Made by a program: the position numbers and the translations under genes. Of a stretch of 64,000 bases of DNA, positions 14,575 through 23,561 are shown one piece after another. The notes under the pieces are model-generated. The model saw nothing but the letters and a program-made list of their open reading frames with translations. It had not been told where the DNA came from and searched no databases. Where the stretch lies: contig JABARV010000017.1 in the NCBI GenBank assembly GCA_019186965.1, positions 62,001 through 126,000 of the forward strand, written 5' to 3'. Origin of the DNA: Turneriella sp. GTDB lineage: Bacteria; Spirochaetota; Leptospiria; Turneriellales; Turneriellaceae. Numbering within the stretch: position 1 is the stretch's first letter; each line of letters begins with the position of its first letter.

Positions 14575-16940
14575 TTACGTTGTACAAGCTTGAGGCGTAC
14601 ATCCCCGTCGTGTTTGTCAAGAAGGTAGTATGTTCGCTCGTCGCTCAAGTGGAGTAAAATATGTGAGGGAGGAATTTTTTGTAGAGGTGTGTTTGTTTTT
14701 TCGTAATACGCGTCATAACCAACGGGAAGCGAAAAAATATGTGTTTCTTCTTTGGAAATGTTTGATAAATGTAGTACTTTATCTTTGAGGCGAAGCGACG
14801 CTGTTGAATGCGGTGTGTAGATATTTTCTACAGAAGCGCCCGCTTCAAGCCACTTATTCCTAAAACCCGAAAGCCAAATAAGCGCACGCTTTTTGTCTTG
14901 TAGGGTTACTTCGCGCACAATTAAATTGCGGATAATAATTATTGCCTCCGCAGATGCCCAACCGTGGAAACCATCTCCCATACAACCGCCACGTGTGCGT
15001 ATATTTATCGCTTCGGGGTAAGTGTATGCCTTTTGAGCGCGGTCTTTGATTGTACGCAAGATTTTTCGTGCCTGTGAAGTTTTTCCTATATAAAGATAGC
15101 TTTCCGCCATTTGCAATGTTAAATAAGGGTTTAATCCTGAATGGATGTTTTCTTGAAAAAAACAGCCGTTAAAGAAATAATTTTCGTGGATAATCGAAAG
15201 CGTGCGTAAAAATCTTTCATCACAAAATTCGCTTAACTCGAGGGGGTATCCAACAATTACGGAACCAATCATCCCTGCATCTTTAGTACGGCCAAGTGCG
15301 GCGGGAAAATATGCATACGCTTCAAGGTAGCATTTTAAATTTTCGACCAAAGAGGTGTAGAGATTTTGGGCACGCACGTTGAGTTCGGTATTTTGGATGT
15401 AAGGAAGAATTTCTTTAAGACCTCCCAACGCCCAAAAATTATCCCAGAGGTACCAATCGGCGGGACCTAAATGTTCGGCAGAAAATCCTGGAGGCAAAAC
15501 CCCGCAGTTGTCGGTAAGAGTTCTCTCAAACCAGCCAAGCATGCGACCAATTTGTTTCTGCATTTTATCTACTATAGATGTGTCGTGCGTGTAGGTAGTG
15601 TATTTAGCTAAAATCCAGAGCGCTTGCCCGTTTGCATCCCACTCGCCGCTTTGCGAGGCAAAAAGCCCAGAAGGCTTTACCATGTTTGTGAAACGTTCGA
15701 TAATAGGCTTTACCGCCTTGTGTGCGCCTAAAAGCAACAGTGCGTACATCATTATTACTGCATCGCGTATCCAAAAATGGTGGTATGTATAAGAACCGGG
15801 CTTTATCGAATCAAAATCCCAAAGCGCAATCAGGTGTTCTTTTGCATGGCGTAGCCAAGTTCCGTAGTCTTTGTAAAGGTGCGCGTTTAAAGTTTTACCA
15901 AAAAATACATCCACAATTTCAGCGGCGCTTTTCATTTGGAATGCATTGGGCAAAATATCGCCTTGGTGGTCTTCGATGTGTCCGCTCAATGTGTCGGCTT
16001 TGTCAAAAAAGAACGACGCGGTGCTTAGTCCCGTGGTGTCCTTTATGTCGCTAACTTCTAAGTCGCCTTCCTGTGGGTTTCGCATTTGTGCAGCAATGCG
16101 ACGGAGCGCATCCCCCGATTGCCTATTGGATAAGAGGAACCGCGACGGAGCAGCGTTAAAGGTGAAATCTACATCGCCTGTTAAGTGCATTTTTTTTTCG
16201 TTGTAATGGAGTTTGTAAATGAGCGCAGGACCTTCAAAATTAAAGGGGCGTACAGAAAAAAGGAGGGGTTTGTTTCCTTTTGCTTGAAATTCAATGCCGC
16301 ACTCTGTGGCAGTGTAAGTAATTGTAATCCCCTGCCACTTGCATTCGATTTGGTAGGAAGATTTAAGATTTATCTCAACATTTTTTTCATCGCTTTGTGG
16401 GCGAAGCACCCGTTCGTTCTCGAGCGTTGCAAACTCGACGGTGTAAGAACCTGGGTATACCATAATGCTTCCTGCCATATCAACAGAAGCTTCGAGAGAG
16501 CGTCCCGGAAAGCCGATTCCAATCCAGTTGCGGTGCGTTTGATTAATCGATAAAACATTGTGCGAGCGCGGCAAAAAAGAACGCGAAGCTGGGTTGTATT
16601 GTTTTTCAGCCCAGTACGGTGGCAGAAATTTTCTATTAAATTGAAAAAAACTATAGTTCCAAAAACCAGAGGCAAAAACTCGCGCATTCATAGGGATTGT
16701 TTCCTGTGGCCATTGTGCCTTTGTCGGATTACCAAGCTTCATTGCCGAGCGTAGCATATCGGTTGCATCGTGCGTAAACCCGATGCGGCGTAAAAAAAAA
16801 CGAGCAATAGCAAGTTTTATGCGATGCCAGCGCGAATCTTTTTGTAAAATTTCATGGTCTTGGAATCTCAAAGGAGAGGTTGGAGGCTTTCTTAAAGGCA
16901 CGCGTAATAATTTTATTTTTAGACAGGGGGAAACCCACAA
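14565..16940 (-). CDS. Six-hairpin glycosidase (GH15/GDE-like), cytoplasmic
   Basis: The protein of up to 791 residues has an N-terminal beta-rich half (about 90-300) and a C-terminal alpha/alpha-barrel half. The barrel has YTYHHFWIRDAVIMMYALLLLG (about 385), ASQSGEWDANGQALWILAKY, GPADWYLWDNFWALGGL, a pattern seen in GH15 and amylo-1,6-glucosidase-type enzymes; the Asp and Glu residues in WIRDA and GEWDANG are candidate catalytic or substrate-binding residues. No signal peptide is seen, so an internal glucan or trehalose-type substrate is plausible. The start is uncertain: the frame opens with a TTG at 16940, and ATGs occur inside. It heads the operon with lplA, the BolA gene and the fusion gene. 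Confidence 0.75.
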   Translation of the reverse strand: MWVSPCLKIKLLRVPLRKPPTSPLRFQDHEILQKDSRWHRIKLAIARFFLRRIGFTHDATDMLRSAMKLGNPTKAQWPQETIPMNARVFASGFWNYSFFQFNRKFLPPYWAEKQYNPASRSFLPRSHNVLSINQTHRNWIGIGFPGRSLEASVDMAGSIMVYPGSYTVEFATLENERVLRPQSDEKNVEINLKSSYQIECKWQGITITYTATECGIEFQAKGNKPLLFSVRPFNFEGPALIYKLHYNEKKMHLTGDVDFTFNAAPSRFLLSNRQSGDALRRIAAQMRNPQEGDLEVSDIKDTTGLSTASFFFDKADTLSGHIEDHQGDILPNAFQMKSAAEIVDVFFGKTLNAHLYKDYGTWLRHAKEHLIALWDFDSIKPGSYTYHHFWIRDAVIMMYALLLLGAHKAVKPIIERFTNMVKPSGLFASQSGEWDANGQALWILAKYTTYTHDTSIVDKMQKQIGRMLGWFERTLTDNCGVLPPGFSAEHLGPADWYLWDNFWALGGLKEILPYIQNTELNVRAQNLYTSLVENLKCYLEAYAYFPAALGRTKDAGMIGSVIVGYPLELSEFCDERFLRTLSIIHENYFFNGCFFQENIHSGLNPYLTLQMAESYLYIGKTSQARKILRTIKDRAQKAYTYPEAINIRTRGGCMGDGFHGWASAEAIIIIRNLIVREVTLQDKKRALIWLSGFRNKWLEAGASVENIYTPHSTASLRLKDKVLHLSNISKEETHIFSLPVGYDAYYEKTNTPLQKIPPSHILLHLSDERTYYLLDKHDGDVRLKLVQRKCL

Positions 16941-16986
16941 AATACAACTTTGGTTGCCGCCGACTCTCCACCGCCAAGACTACCCC

Positions 16987-18750
16987 ATGCTACCCGATTA
17001 TTACCAGTTTTCACTGCCCACAAAAGTACGCTACGGCATTGGCATGGCTTCAAGGCTTGGCGAGGAACTTGCGGATTTTCCCGGCAAGCGGGCGCTCCTT
17101 GTAACCGATAAAACAATCGTTAAGGCAGGGCTTGCGAAAAAAGTAATCGATGGATTAAAAGGTTCCTCGATTGCAATCGTTGCAACTTACGACGATGTTC
17201 CACCCAATAGCGAGATAAAAGTAGTTACCGAGGCTGCAGATTTAGGTGTTAAAAATAAATGCGATATGCTTATCGCCTTAGGCGGCGGTTCTGTAATCGA
17301 TTCGGCGAAGGTTATCAACCTACTTATGGTAAAAGGAGGCCCACTGGAAAAGCACATGGGGGCACAGCTTATCAAAGATAGGCTTTTACCCAGTATTGCA
17401 ATCCCTACCACGTCGGGGACAGGCTCAGAAGCCACGCAGTTTGCGGTTATCTCCGACGATGCGAACTCTGTAAAGTTGCCTTTTGCAGAAGATGCCTTCT
17501 TGCCCGATGTGGCTATACTCGACCCCGAGATGACGCAAACAATGCCGAGTAAAGTCACCGCAGCTACGGGAATGGATGCGCTTACGCATGCAATTGAAAG
17601 CTATGTAGGTTCTAACCAAAACCCTGTTTCAGATGCACTTTCGCTTTATACAATAGAACTTATTACACAAAATATTCTGCAAGCTGTTGCAGTACCCAAC
17701 GATTTAAACGCACGTGGGGCAATGCTCACGGCGTCTTTTCTTGCAGGGGTTGCGTTTAACCACGGCGGAGTGGGGATTGTCCACGGGATTAGCCATGCTT
17801 TAGGCGGAGTTTACCATATACCGCACGGGCTTGCAAACAGTATAATTTTACCCTTTAGTATAAAGCATAACATGGAATCGAGCGCGGCGCGTTACGCACG
17901 CATTGCACAGATTTTTGGAGATAGCGGTTTTTATCCCGTGCAAGAGATCAATAGGATAGTTGCACAATTTGATAATTTTACAATTAACCAAGTAGTTTCG
18001 CAACTATCCCTCGTCGACGATTGGCTTGTAAAACGCCGCGCCGAATCGCTTGCACAAAAACTTTGGATGCTAAACCAAAAACTAAATGCACTTTGTGGAC
18101 ATCCGCTTAATTTGCGCGATGCGGGGATAAAAGACGGCTTTAAAAAAATAGACCAGCTTGTGCGTACAGCGCTCGACGACGCGGCGATGCTCAACAACCC
18201 CGAACCTGTAACAGAAAATGCAGTACGTGACATTTTGCAAGAAGCGTATGCACAAAATTTAAAGCCAGTCGCCGTTTCCAAATCGGAACTTAAAGCGGCA
18301 CGGACACAAGGCACAGCAAAAAAACTGAAAGGAATTTTTAAAGACGACACTGCGCTTTACGATATTTTGGGAACTTATTTTTTAAAGGTGCAGGCAGACC
18401 CAAAACTTTTTGCGCCACTTAAAGATTCAAAACTCAAAATCCGTTTTAACTATACCTCACCCGATGCGTCGATTGCTCTTGACGGTTCAACCGACGATAA
18501 ATCTAAACAAATTTTGCGCGGAGAAGCCGCACGTGCGTTTAACCCCGAAGTTGAATTTACGCTTTCGGCGGATATGTCACACTATTTTTGGCATGGGCAA
18601 GTAAATTTGATGCAAGCCCTTGCGCGTAAAGAAGTGCTCCCCAAAGGGAACCTAGCGCGTGCGATGCGTCTTTTACCGCTTTTGGAGCCGCTTTACGAAT
18701 TATACCCTCAGTATTTACGCGAGCGCGATTTAGGGAAGTTAGCATTGTAG
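16987..18750 (+). CDS. Iron-containing alcohol dehydrogenase fused to an SCP2-like domain
   Basis: The first 390 or so residues form a group III Fe-ADH: a nucleotide-binding part with ALGGGSVIDSAKVINLL and IPTTSGTGSEATQFAVI, and metal ligands in TGMDALTHAIESY, VGIVHGISHALGG and YHIPHGLANS. After a helical linker, residues about 460-580 (LKIRFNYTSPDASIALDGS ... FTLSADMSHYFWHGQVNLMQALARKEVLPKG) match an SCP2 sterol/lipid-carrier domain. The fusion suggests oxidation or reduction of a long-chain or lipid alcohol/aldehyde, an inference. The ATG at 16987 is chosen because family proteins start about ten residues before KVRYGIG; upstream in-frame codons overlap the divergent glycosidase. Confidence 0.88.
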   Translation: MLPDYYQFSLPTKVRYGIGMASRLGEELADFPGKRALLVTDKTIVKAGLAKKVIDGLKGSSIAIVATYDDVPPNSEIKVVTEAADLGVKNKCDMLIALGGGSVIDSAKVINLLMVKGGPLEKHMGAQLIKDRLLPSIAIPTTSGTGSEATQFAVISDDANSVKLPFAEDAFLPDVAILDPEMTQTMPSKVTAATGMDALTHAIESYVGSNQNPVSDALSLYTIELITQNILQAVAVPNDLNARGAMLTASFLAGVAFNHGGVGIVHGISHALGGVYHIPHGLANSIILPFSIKHNMESSAARYARIAQIFGDSGFYPVQEINRIVAQFDNFTINQVVSQLSLVDDWLVKRRAESLAQKLWMLNQKLNALCGHPLNLRDAGIKDGFKKIDQLVRTALDDAAMLNNPEPVTENAVRDILQEAYAQNLKPVAVSKSELKAARTQGTAKKLKGIFKDDTALYDILGTYFLKVQADPKLFAPLKDSKLKIRFNYTSPDASIALDGSTDDKSKQILRGEAARAFNPEVEFTLSADMSHYFWHGQVNLMQALARKEVLPKGNLARAMRLLPLLEPLYELYPQYLRERDLGKLAL

Positions 18751-18783
18751 TAAACTGTATAGAGCATACCTTTTAAAAAAGTT

Positions 18784-20187
18784 ATGGCAGAAAAATTATG
18801 GCATGGCCGTTTTGAGAAGGCGCCTTCAAAAATTACTGAAGAAATTTCTGAATCAATTTCGTACGACCACGCACTGTACAAAGTAGATATACGTGCTTCA
18901 TTAGCGCATGCAAAAATGCTCTGCTCTGTAGGAGTAATTTCATCCGAAGATTTTTCTGCGATAGAAAAAGGATTAAACCAAATCGAAAGCGAGATAGCTT
19001 CTGGGAAAATGGAATTTTCATCCGTACTCGAAGATATCCACATGCACGTGGAGTCACGGCTTATAGAGCTTATTGGTGAAAGAGGAAAAAAACTCCATAC
19101 AGGAAGATCCAGAAACGATCAAGTCGCGGTAGATACACACCTTTTTACGCGCAAAGCGCTCGAAGAGCACCGAAAAGATTTAACTGCACTCCTCCAAAAA
19201 ATTTTGTCGCTTGCACAAAAAGAAGTCGGCAAAATTTGGATTGGGTATACGCATTTACAAATTGCCCAACCAGTTTTGTTAAGCCATTATTTACTGGCAT
19301 ATTTTTGGCAGTTTGCGCGTGACCTTGAAACACTCGATTTTGTATACGAATCTGTGCGGTTTTCTCCATTAGGCGCGGCAGCATTGGGAGGAGCAAACTA
19401 TCCCATCGACAGAGAGAAAACCGCGCATGATCTGGCGTTCGATGCGCCATACCCTAATAGTATGGATGCTGTCGCTAACAGAGACTATCAGCTCAATTAC
19501 CATTTTTGTGCGCTTAGGCTTTTTTTGCATATCTCGCGTTTTTGCGAAGATATAGTTATTTATAACTCAACCGAGTTTGGATATGTTACTTTGGGGGATG
19601 CGGTCACTACGGGTTCTTCAATTATGCCACAGAAAAAAAATCCAGATATAGCGGAACTTTTGCGCGGTAAAGCAGGGCGGGTAAACGGAAATATGCAGGC
19701 GCTTATCACAAACCTCAAGGGGCTTCCTTTAACGTACAACCGCGACCTCCAAGAAGACAAAGTGTACCTCTTTGATTCGATAAAACAAGTCCGGCAAGGA
19801 CTTTTGGGAATGCTTGAAATTTTAAACCATATCCATTTTAACGAAGAACGTTTACTTGAAAACCTTTCCCGTGCTTTCGCTTTGGCAACCGATGTGGCAG
19901 ATTATCTGGTGCGTGAAAAAAATATTCCCTTTCGAGACGCACACAGAGTTGCTGGGTCTGCTGTAAAATTTGCTGAAGCACACCACAAAAGGCTTGAAAC
20001 TTTAAGCGAAAAAGAATGGGAAAAAGTAGCTGGTTATCCTTTAAACTTTCCGCAGGATTTCTTTTCTGCACAGGCGTCTATTTCACGCCGGCAAGGGTAT
20101 GGTTCGACAAATCCCGAGGCTGTAAGCGTACAAATACAAGAAGCTGCTGCGTTTTTAGAAAAGAACGTAGGCGATACCAAAAAATAA
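18784..20187 (+). CDS. argH: Argininosuccinate lyase
   Basis: ArgH catalyses the last step of arginine synthesis, splitting argininosuccinate into arginine and fumarate. The N-terminal LWHGRFEKAPS, the segments EDIHMHVESRLIELIG and KLHTGRSRNDQVAVDTHLF, and the superfamily signature GSSIMPQKKNPDIAELLRGKAGRV (with the catalytic Ser loop) are all present. Length (467) is normal. It lies 33 bases after the Fe-ADH gene on the same strand and may be co-transcribed, although no functional link is obvious. It converges with the minus-strand gene ending 3 bases away. Confidence 0.97.
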   Translation: MAEKLWHGRFEKAPSKITEEISESISYDHALYKVDIRASLAHAKMLCSVGVISSEDFSAIEKGLNQIESEIASGKMEFSSVLEDIHMHVESRLIELIGERGKKLHTGRSRNDQVAVDTHLFTRKALEEHRKDLTALLQKILSLAQKEVGKIWIGYTHLQIAQPVLLSHYLLAYFWQFARDLETLDFVYESVRFSPLGAAALGGANYPIDREKTAHDLAFDAPYPNSMDAVANRDYQLNYHFCALRLFLHISRFCEDIVIYNSTEFGYVTLGDAVTTGSSIMPQKKNPDIAELLRGKAGRVNGNMQALITNLKGLPLTYNRDLQEDKVYLFDSIKQVRQGLLGMLEILNHIHFNEERLLENLSRAFALATDVADYLVREKNIPFRDAHRVAGSAVKFAEAHHKRLETLSEKEWEKVAGYPLNFPQDFFSAQASISRRQGYGSTNPEAVSVQIQEAAAFLEKNVGDTKK

Positions 20188-20190
20188 TTT

Positions 20191-21000
20191 TTAAAGCTGC
20201 ACTTTTTCGCGTGGAAAATACATTACCGCATGCGTGGATGAATTTGAGGCAGAGATAGTAAAATATTTTAGTGGGTCAAGACCCATTTCGTAATAGATTT
20301 CGTCTGCCATGGCGATACCAAACCCCGCAGATTCTGTGACGTCCAGATAGTCTGGACCAAAATAGTCGGTTGAGCGTCCTTCGGTAAAAAGCGCTTTATG
20401 TATTGATCGGCTTTGTTCGATACGCGCCATATCTTTGGCGAGGATGGGGGTGTCGTTAACGACGTTAAAAGTAATCCGGTCTTCGGTTAGTGCGATAGTA
20501 AAGTGGATGAGTACTTCTTCCTCTTCGAGAAGCCTTTTAAATTCGTATAATAGTTCCAAGTCTTTTTTGGAAAGTAGGTTAATACGTCCCGTACGTTTTT
20601 TATCATCAATTTGCAAGACAGTATTAACGCGCTTTTTCAATTTGTCTGCGACAATATGCCGTGCCATAAAGTCGCGCAACGCTTCTTCTTGAAAAATAAT
20701 TTGTAAAAGTTCGTCGATATTTTCAAATTTTTGGCGTATCAGTTTTGTTTTAACTTCAGACTTAAAAAAAACATGTTTTGCGTTCGCCTTAATTGCGTTA
20801 AAAATAATTTCGACTACCGCAGAATAAAGGTTAAAGAGCATCGCGGGGTTAAACCCAAATTCGGTAAATAGCTGTGTAAAAATAGTCATCAGCTCTTCGC
20901 GGCCAATACGCGTTAACGCGTTTATACGAAAGATAACGATACGGTCACGCTGTAACTTTTCGACAGCTCGGGTCGCTTTGTTTTTTTGTATTTCGCGCAT
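20191..21000 (-). CDS. Unknown protein with histidine-kinase-ATPase-like (GHKL) features
   Basis: The 269-residue soluble protein contains LFNLYSAVVEIIFNAIKANAKHVFF (about 56-80), resembling the N-box helix of GHKL ATPases, and a C-terminal VTESAGFGIAMADEIYYEMGLDPLKYFTISA, resembling the G2 loop and last strands (GFGIxxA). Between them is a long helical insertion rich in K, E and L. There is no phospho-acceptor histidine domain. It could be a serine kinase/anti-sigma-like or degenerate ATPase fold; the assignment is tentative. It follows kdsD by 1 base in the xseB-kdsD operon. Confidence 0.55.
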   Translation of the reverse strand: MREIQKNKATRAVEKLQRDRIVIFRINALTRIGREELMTIFTQLFTEFGFNPAMLFNLYSAVVEIIFNAIKANAKHVFFKSEVKTKLIRQKFENIDELLQIIFQEEALRDFMARHIVADKLKKRVNTVLQIDDKKRTGRINLLSKKDLELLYEFKRLLEEEEVLIHFTIALTEDRITFNVVNDTPILAKDMARIEQSRSIHKALFTEGRSTDYFGPDYLDVTESAGFGIAMADEIYYEMGLDPLKYFTISASNSSTHAVMYFPREKVQL

Positions 21001-21001
21001 T

Positions 21002-21979
21002 TTAACCGCCTACCATTAAATCGTGCATCCGAACAATTCCGATAGGCTTTTTGGCTGTGTTGACAACGGGCAGAGTATACGTCTTTTTCTCTTGCATGAG
21101 TGCAAACGCCTCGTCGACTAACGCAGAGTCGTGTATAGTTGTCGGATTAGGTGTCATAATTTGTACGGCGGTCGAGGAGAAAAGCTCAACGGGAGTTTTT
21201 TTAAATTGCTCCAAAGAGCGTTTGATGTCTCCGTCGGTGAGTATACCACGCACGTGGCCTTTGCTGCCCACAATAATCACCGCGCCCAAGTTTGCAGAAA
21301 TCATACTGGGGAGTATTTCACTAAAGGGAGTGTCACGCGTAAGCAAAATCTTCTCGGCAGGTTGCATTACGTCTTTTACCCGCGTTAAAAGCTTTCTTCC
21401 AAGCGTTCCTGAAGGATGGAATTTTCCAAAATCTTCGCGCCGAAATTTTTTGAGCTTGATGAGCGCGGTTGCAATCGCATCGCCAATTACTAAAGATATT
21501 GTCGTCGACGCCATTGGCGCAAGTTCGAGGGGACATCCCTCGCGGGTAATCGAATACGTAATCGCGCTATCTGCAGAGGTCGCCAGTGTGCTTTCCGCTT
21601 TTTGAGAGACTGCGATGAGCTTACCTTGAAGGCGCTTTATGTGGGGGAGTAATTCGACAATTTCGCGAGTTTCACCAGAATTAGAAAAAGCAAGCACCAC
21701 CTCTTTAGACTGCAAGTTTCCAATATCGCCGTGGAGGGCGTCTGCAGGGTGTAAGAAGACTGCGGGGGACCCCGTCGACGTAAGCGTCGCAGCGACTTTA
21801 CGCGCAATAAGCCCCGATTTCCCCATACCGCAGGTAAGGATCCTGTTTTTGGATTCTGCCAAAATTTCGGCTGCGTGCATTACCTGTTGGGTAAAATTTG
21901 GATTTTCCAAATTTTGTGCAAGCGAGCTTTCTGCAGCGCGAAATGTGTCGACAATTGCAGATTGGATGCCGTCTTTCAA
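21002..21979 (-). CDS. kdsD: Arabinose-5-phosphate isomerase (KdsD/KpsF family)
   Basis: The enzyme makes D-arabinose-5-phosphate from ribulose-5-phosphate, the first step to Kdo, so it implies Kdo-type LPS or a related surface sugar. A SIS domain occupies about 35-170, with ILTCGMGKSGLIARKVAATLTSTG, VFLHPADALHGDIGNL and VVLAFSNSGETREIVELL. Two CBS domains follow (about 205-325), with LGAVIIVGSKGHVRGILTDGDIKR and TLPVVNTAKKPIGIVRMHDL. FHPSGTLGRKLL links the two, as in KdsD. The start ATG overlaps the xseB stop by four bases. Confidence 0.93.
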   Translation of the reverse strand: MKDGIQSAIVDTFRAAESSLAQNLENPNFTQQVMHAAEILAESKNRILTCGMGKSGLIARKVAATLTSTGSPAVFLHPADALHGDIGNLQSKEVVLAFSNSGETREIVELLPHIKRLQGKLIAVSQKAESTLATSADSAITYSITREGCPLELAPMASTTISLVIGDAIATALIKLKKFRREDFGKFHPSGTLGRKLLTRVKDVMQPAEKILLTRDTPFSEILPSMISANLGAVIIVGSKGHVRGILTDGDIKRSLEQFKKTPVELFSSTAVQIMTPNPTTIHDSALVDEAFALMQEKKTYTLPVVNTAKKPIGIVRMHDLMVGG

Positions 21980-22275
21980 AACATTTGCCCTTGCAACTCG
22001 TTTTGTTCTGGGATTTTTTCATTACCCATATTTTCTGCAATTACAGTGCCATCTTTTTTCTTTTTTAAGATAAGCCATTTGCCTTCTGCTTCTTTAAGCT
22101 TTTGTTCACAGAATTCTTTGAGTTGTAATCCGTATTCGTAAAGTTGCATCGATACTTCAAGAGATTCTTTGCCCGTTTCGAGTTTTTCTGTGAGTTCTTC
22201 AAGCTCGAGTAAAGCTTTCTCGAAGGTTAAATCCGCCGGCAAAGAGGTCCCCGTTGGCTGTTTTTTAGCCGCCAT
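21976..22275 (-). CDS. xseB: Exodeoxyribonuclease VII small subunit
   Basis: XseB binds the large subunit XseA to form the single-strand-specific exonuclease VII. The 99-residue helical protein has LTFEKALLELEELTEKLETGKESLEVSMQLYEYGLQLKEFCEQKLKEAE, which matches the family core (FExALxELExIVxxLExGxLxLExSLxxYExGxxLxxxCxxxLxxAE). The large subunit is not in the window. It is the first gene of the xseB-kdsD operon, divergent from the acyl-CoA dehydrogenase gene. Confidence 0.94.
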   Translation of the reverse strand: MAAKKQPTGTSLPADLTFEKALLELEELTEKLETGKESLEVSMQLYEYGLQLKEFCEQKLKEAEGKWLILKKKKDGTVIAENMGNEKIPEQNELQGQMF

Positions 22276-22366
22276 GGGAGAACCTTAACGTGGAAAACGC
22301 GGCGTCAATCAATAGAGTTCTTCCCTAAGCTCTTTACGCGACGGCAAATTCCAAAAAAGCATCCGT

Positions 22367-23551
22367 ATGAGCTCTTTCGACCTTTTTAACCCCACAGAAA
22401 ACCATAAAGCGTTGCGCGAATTGGTACACGACCTTGCAAAAGGTGTCCTTGAACCACAGGTGAAAGAATTTGACGAGAAGGAAACACTCAACGAGACACT
22501 ACTACGCCGTATGGGAAGCGAGTATTCTCTTTTTGGAATTACAATCCCGTCGGATATAGGGGGGCACGGGCTTGATGCAACGGCATCCGTAATCGTACAC
22601 GAAGAACTTAGCTATAGCGATGCAGCGTTTACGTTAAGTTACCTCGCACATGAAGTTTTGTTTATCAATAATCTTTACCATTCAGCAAACGACGCACAGC
22701 GAAAAAAATTTATCCCGCCAGTTTTGGATGGGAGTGCGCTTGCAGGTATGGCGATGTCCGAACCTGGTGCAGGTACGGATGTCTTGGGCATGACGACAAG
22801 CGCAGTAAAAAAAGGGGATAAATACATACTTAACGGGGTTAAGCAATGGATTACGAATGGAAACGTGGGGCGCTATTTCATTATCTACGCACGAACAGAT
22901 AAAACGAACCGCCAAGCGATCTCGAGCTTTGTTGTCGATGCAACGCAAAAAGGTTTTAGTGTTGGCAAAAAAGAGATCAAAATGGGGATGCGCCAATCTC
23001 CAACGTGCCAGCTTATTTTAGAAGATGTCGAGGTTCCTGCCGAAAATTTAATCGGTAAAGAAAACGGTGCTTTGACGCACATGATGCGCAATTTGGAAAT
23101 CGAACGCCTTACTTTAGCGGCGATGTCGATTGGCATTGCACGCCGTGCTTTGGACGAGATGGTGCGTTATGCATCTACTGAGCGTAAGGCGTTTGGAAAA
23201 CCACTTACAGATTTTGGGCAAATCCAGCAACTTATAGCAGAATCTTACGCACGCTACAGGGCAAGCCGTGCTCTTGTGTACGAAACAGCGCTTAGGGTTA
23301 ATCCGACATCGCGTGAATCATTGTCGGCAGCGGCGGCAAAGCTTTCTGCCACGCAGATGGCAGAATTTGTTGCGCGTGCGGCAATCCAAGTTTTTGGGGG
23401 CTATGGGTACACGCGGGAGTACGCTGTGGAGAAATTGTTGCGCGATGCAATCCTCCTTTCTATAGGCGGAGGAACAAACGAAGCGATGCAAAAAAATATC
23501 GTCAAAGATCTAAAGGAAAGCTCTCTGCTTTCCAACCAGTCTCTACCGTAA
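22367..23551 (+). CDS. Acyl-CoA dehydrogenase (isovaleryl-type catalytic base position)
   Basis: The FAD enzyme introduces the first double bond in acyl-CoA oxidation and passes electrons to ETF. The core is typical: AMSEPGAGTDVLGM, LNGVKQWITNG, GMRQSPTCQLILEDVEVP, ERKAFGKPLTDFGQIQ and VFGGYGYTREYAVEKLLRDA. At the usual catalytic-glutamate position (YEGT in MCAD) it has SIGGGTNE with Gly, while NLEIERLTLA carries a Glu where isovaleryl-CoA dehydrogenase has its base. A branched-chain or isovaleryl-like substrate is therefore plausible. It is 394 residues long, and the etfBA-thiolase operon at 55-59 kb supplies partners. Confidence 0.92.
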   Translation: MSSFDLFNPTENHKALRELVHDLAKGVLEPQVKEFDEKETLNETLLRRMGSEYSLFGITIPSDIGGHGLDATASVIVHEELSYSDAAFTLSYLAHEVLFINNLYHSANDAQRKKFIPPVLDGSALAGMAMSEPGAGTDVLGMTTSAVKKGDKYILNGVKQWITNGNVGRYFIIYARTDKTNRQAISSFVVDATQKGFSVGKKEIKMGMRQSPTCQLILEDVEVPAENLIGKENGALTHMMRNLEIERLTLAAMSIGIARRALDEMVRYASTERKAFGKPLTDFGQIQQLIAESYARYRASRALVYETALRVNPTSRESLSAAAAKLSATQMAEFVARAAIQVFGGYGYTREYAVEKLLRDAILLSIGGGTNEAMQKNIVKDLKESSLLSNQSLP

Positions 23552-23561
23552 ATATTAGCGC

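Noticed and set aside
16783-16986. N-terminal extension of the Fe-ADH gene
   Set aside because: The added 68 codons overlap the divergent glycosidase gene and are basic, with no similarity to Fe-ADH starts.
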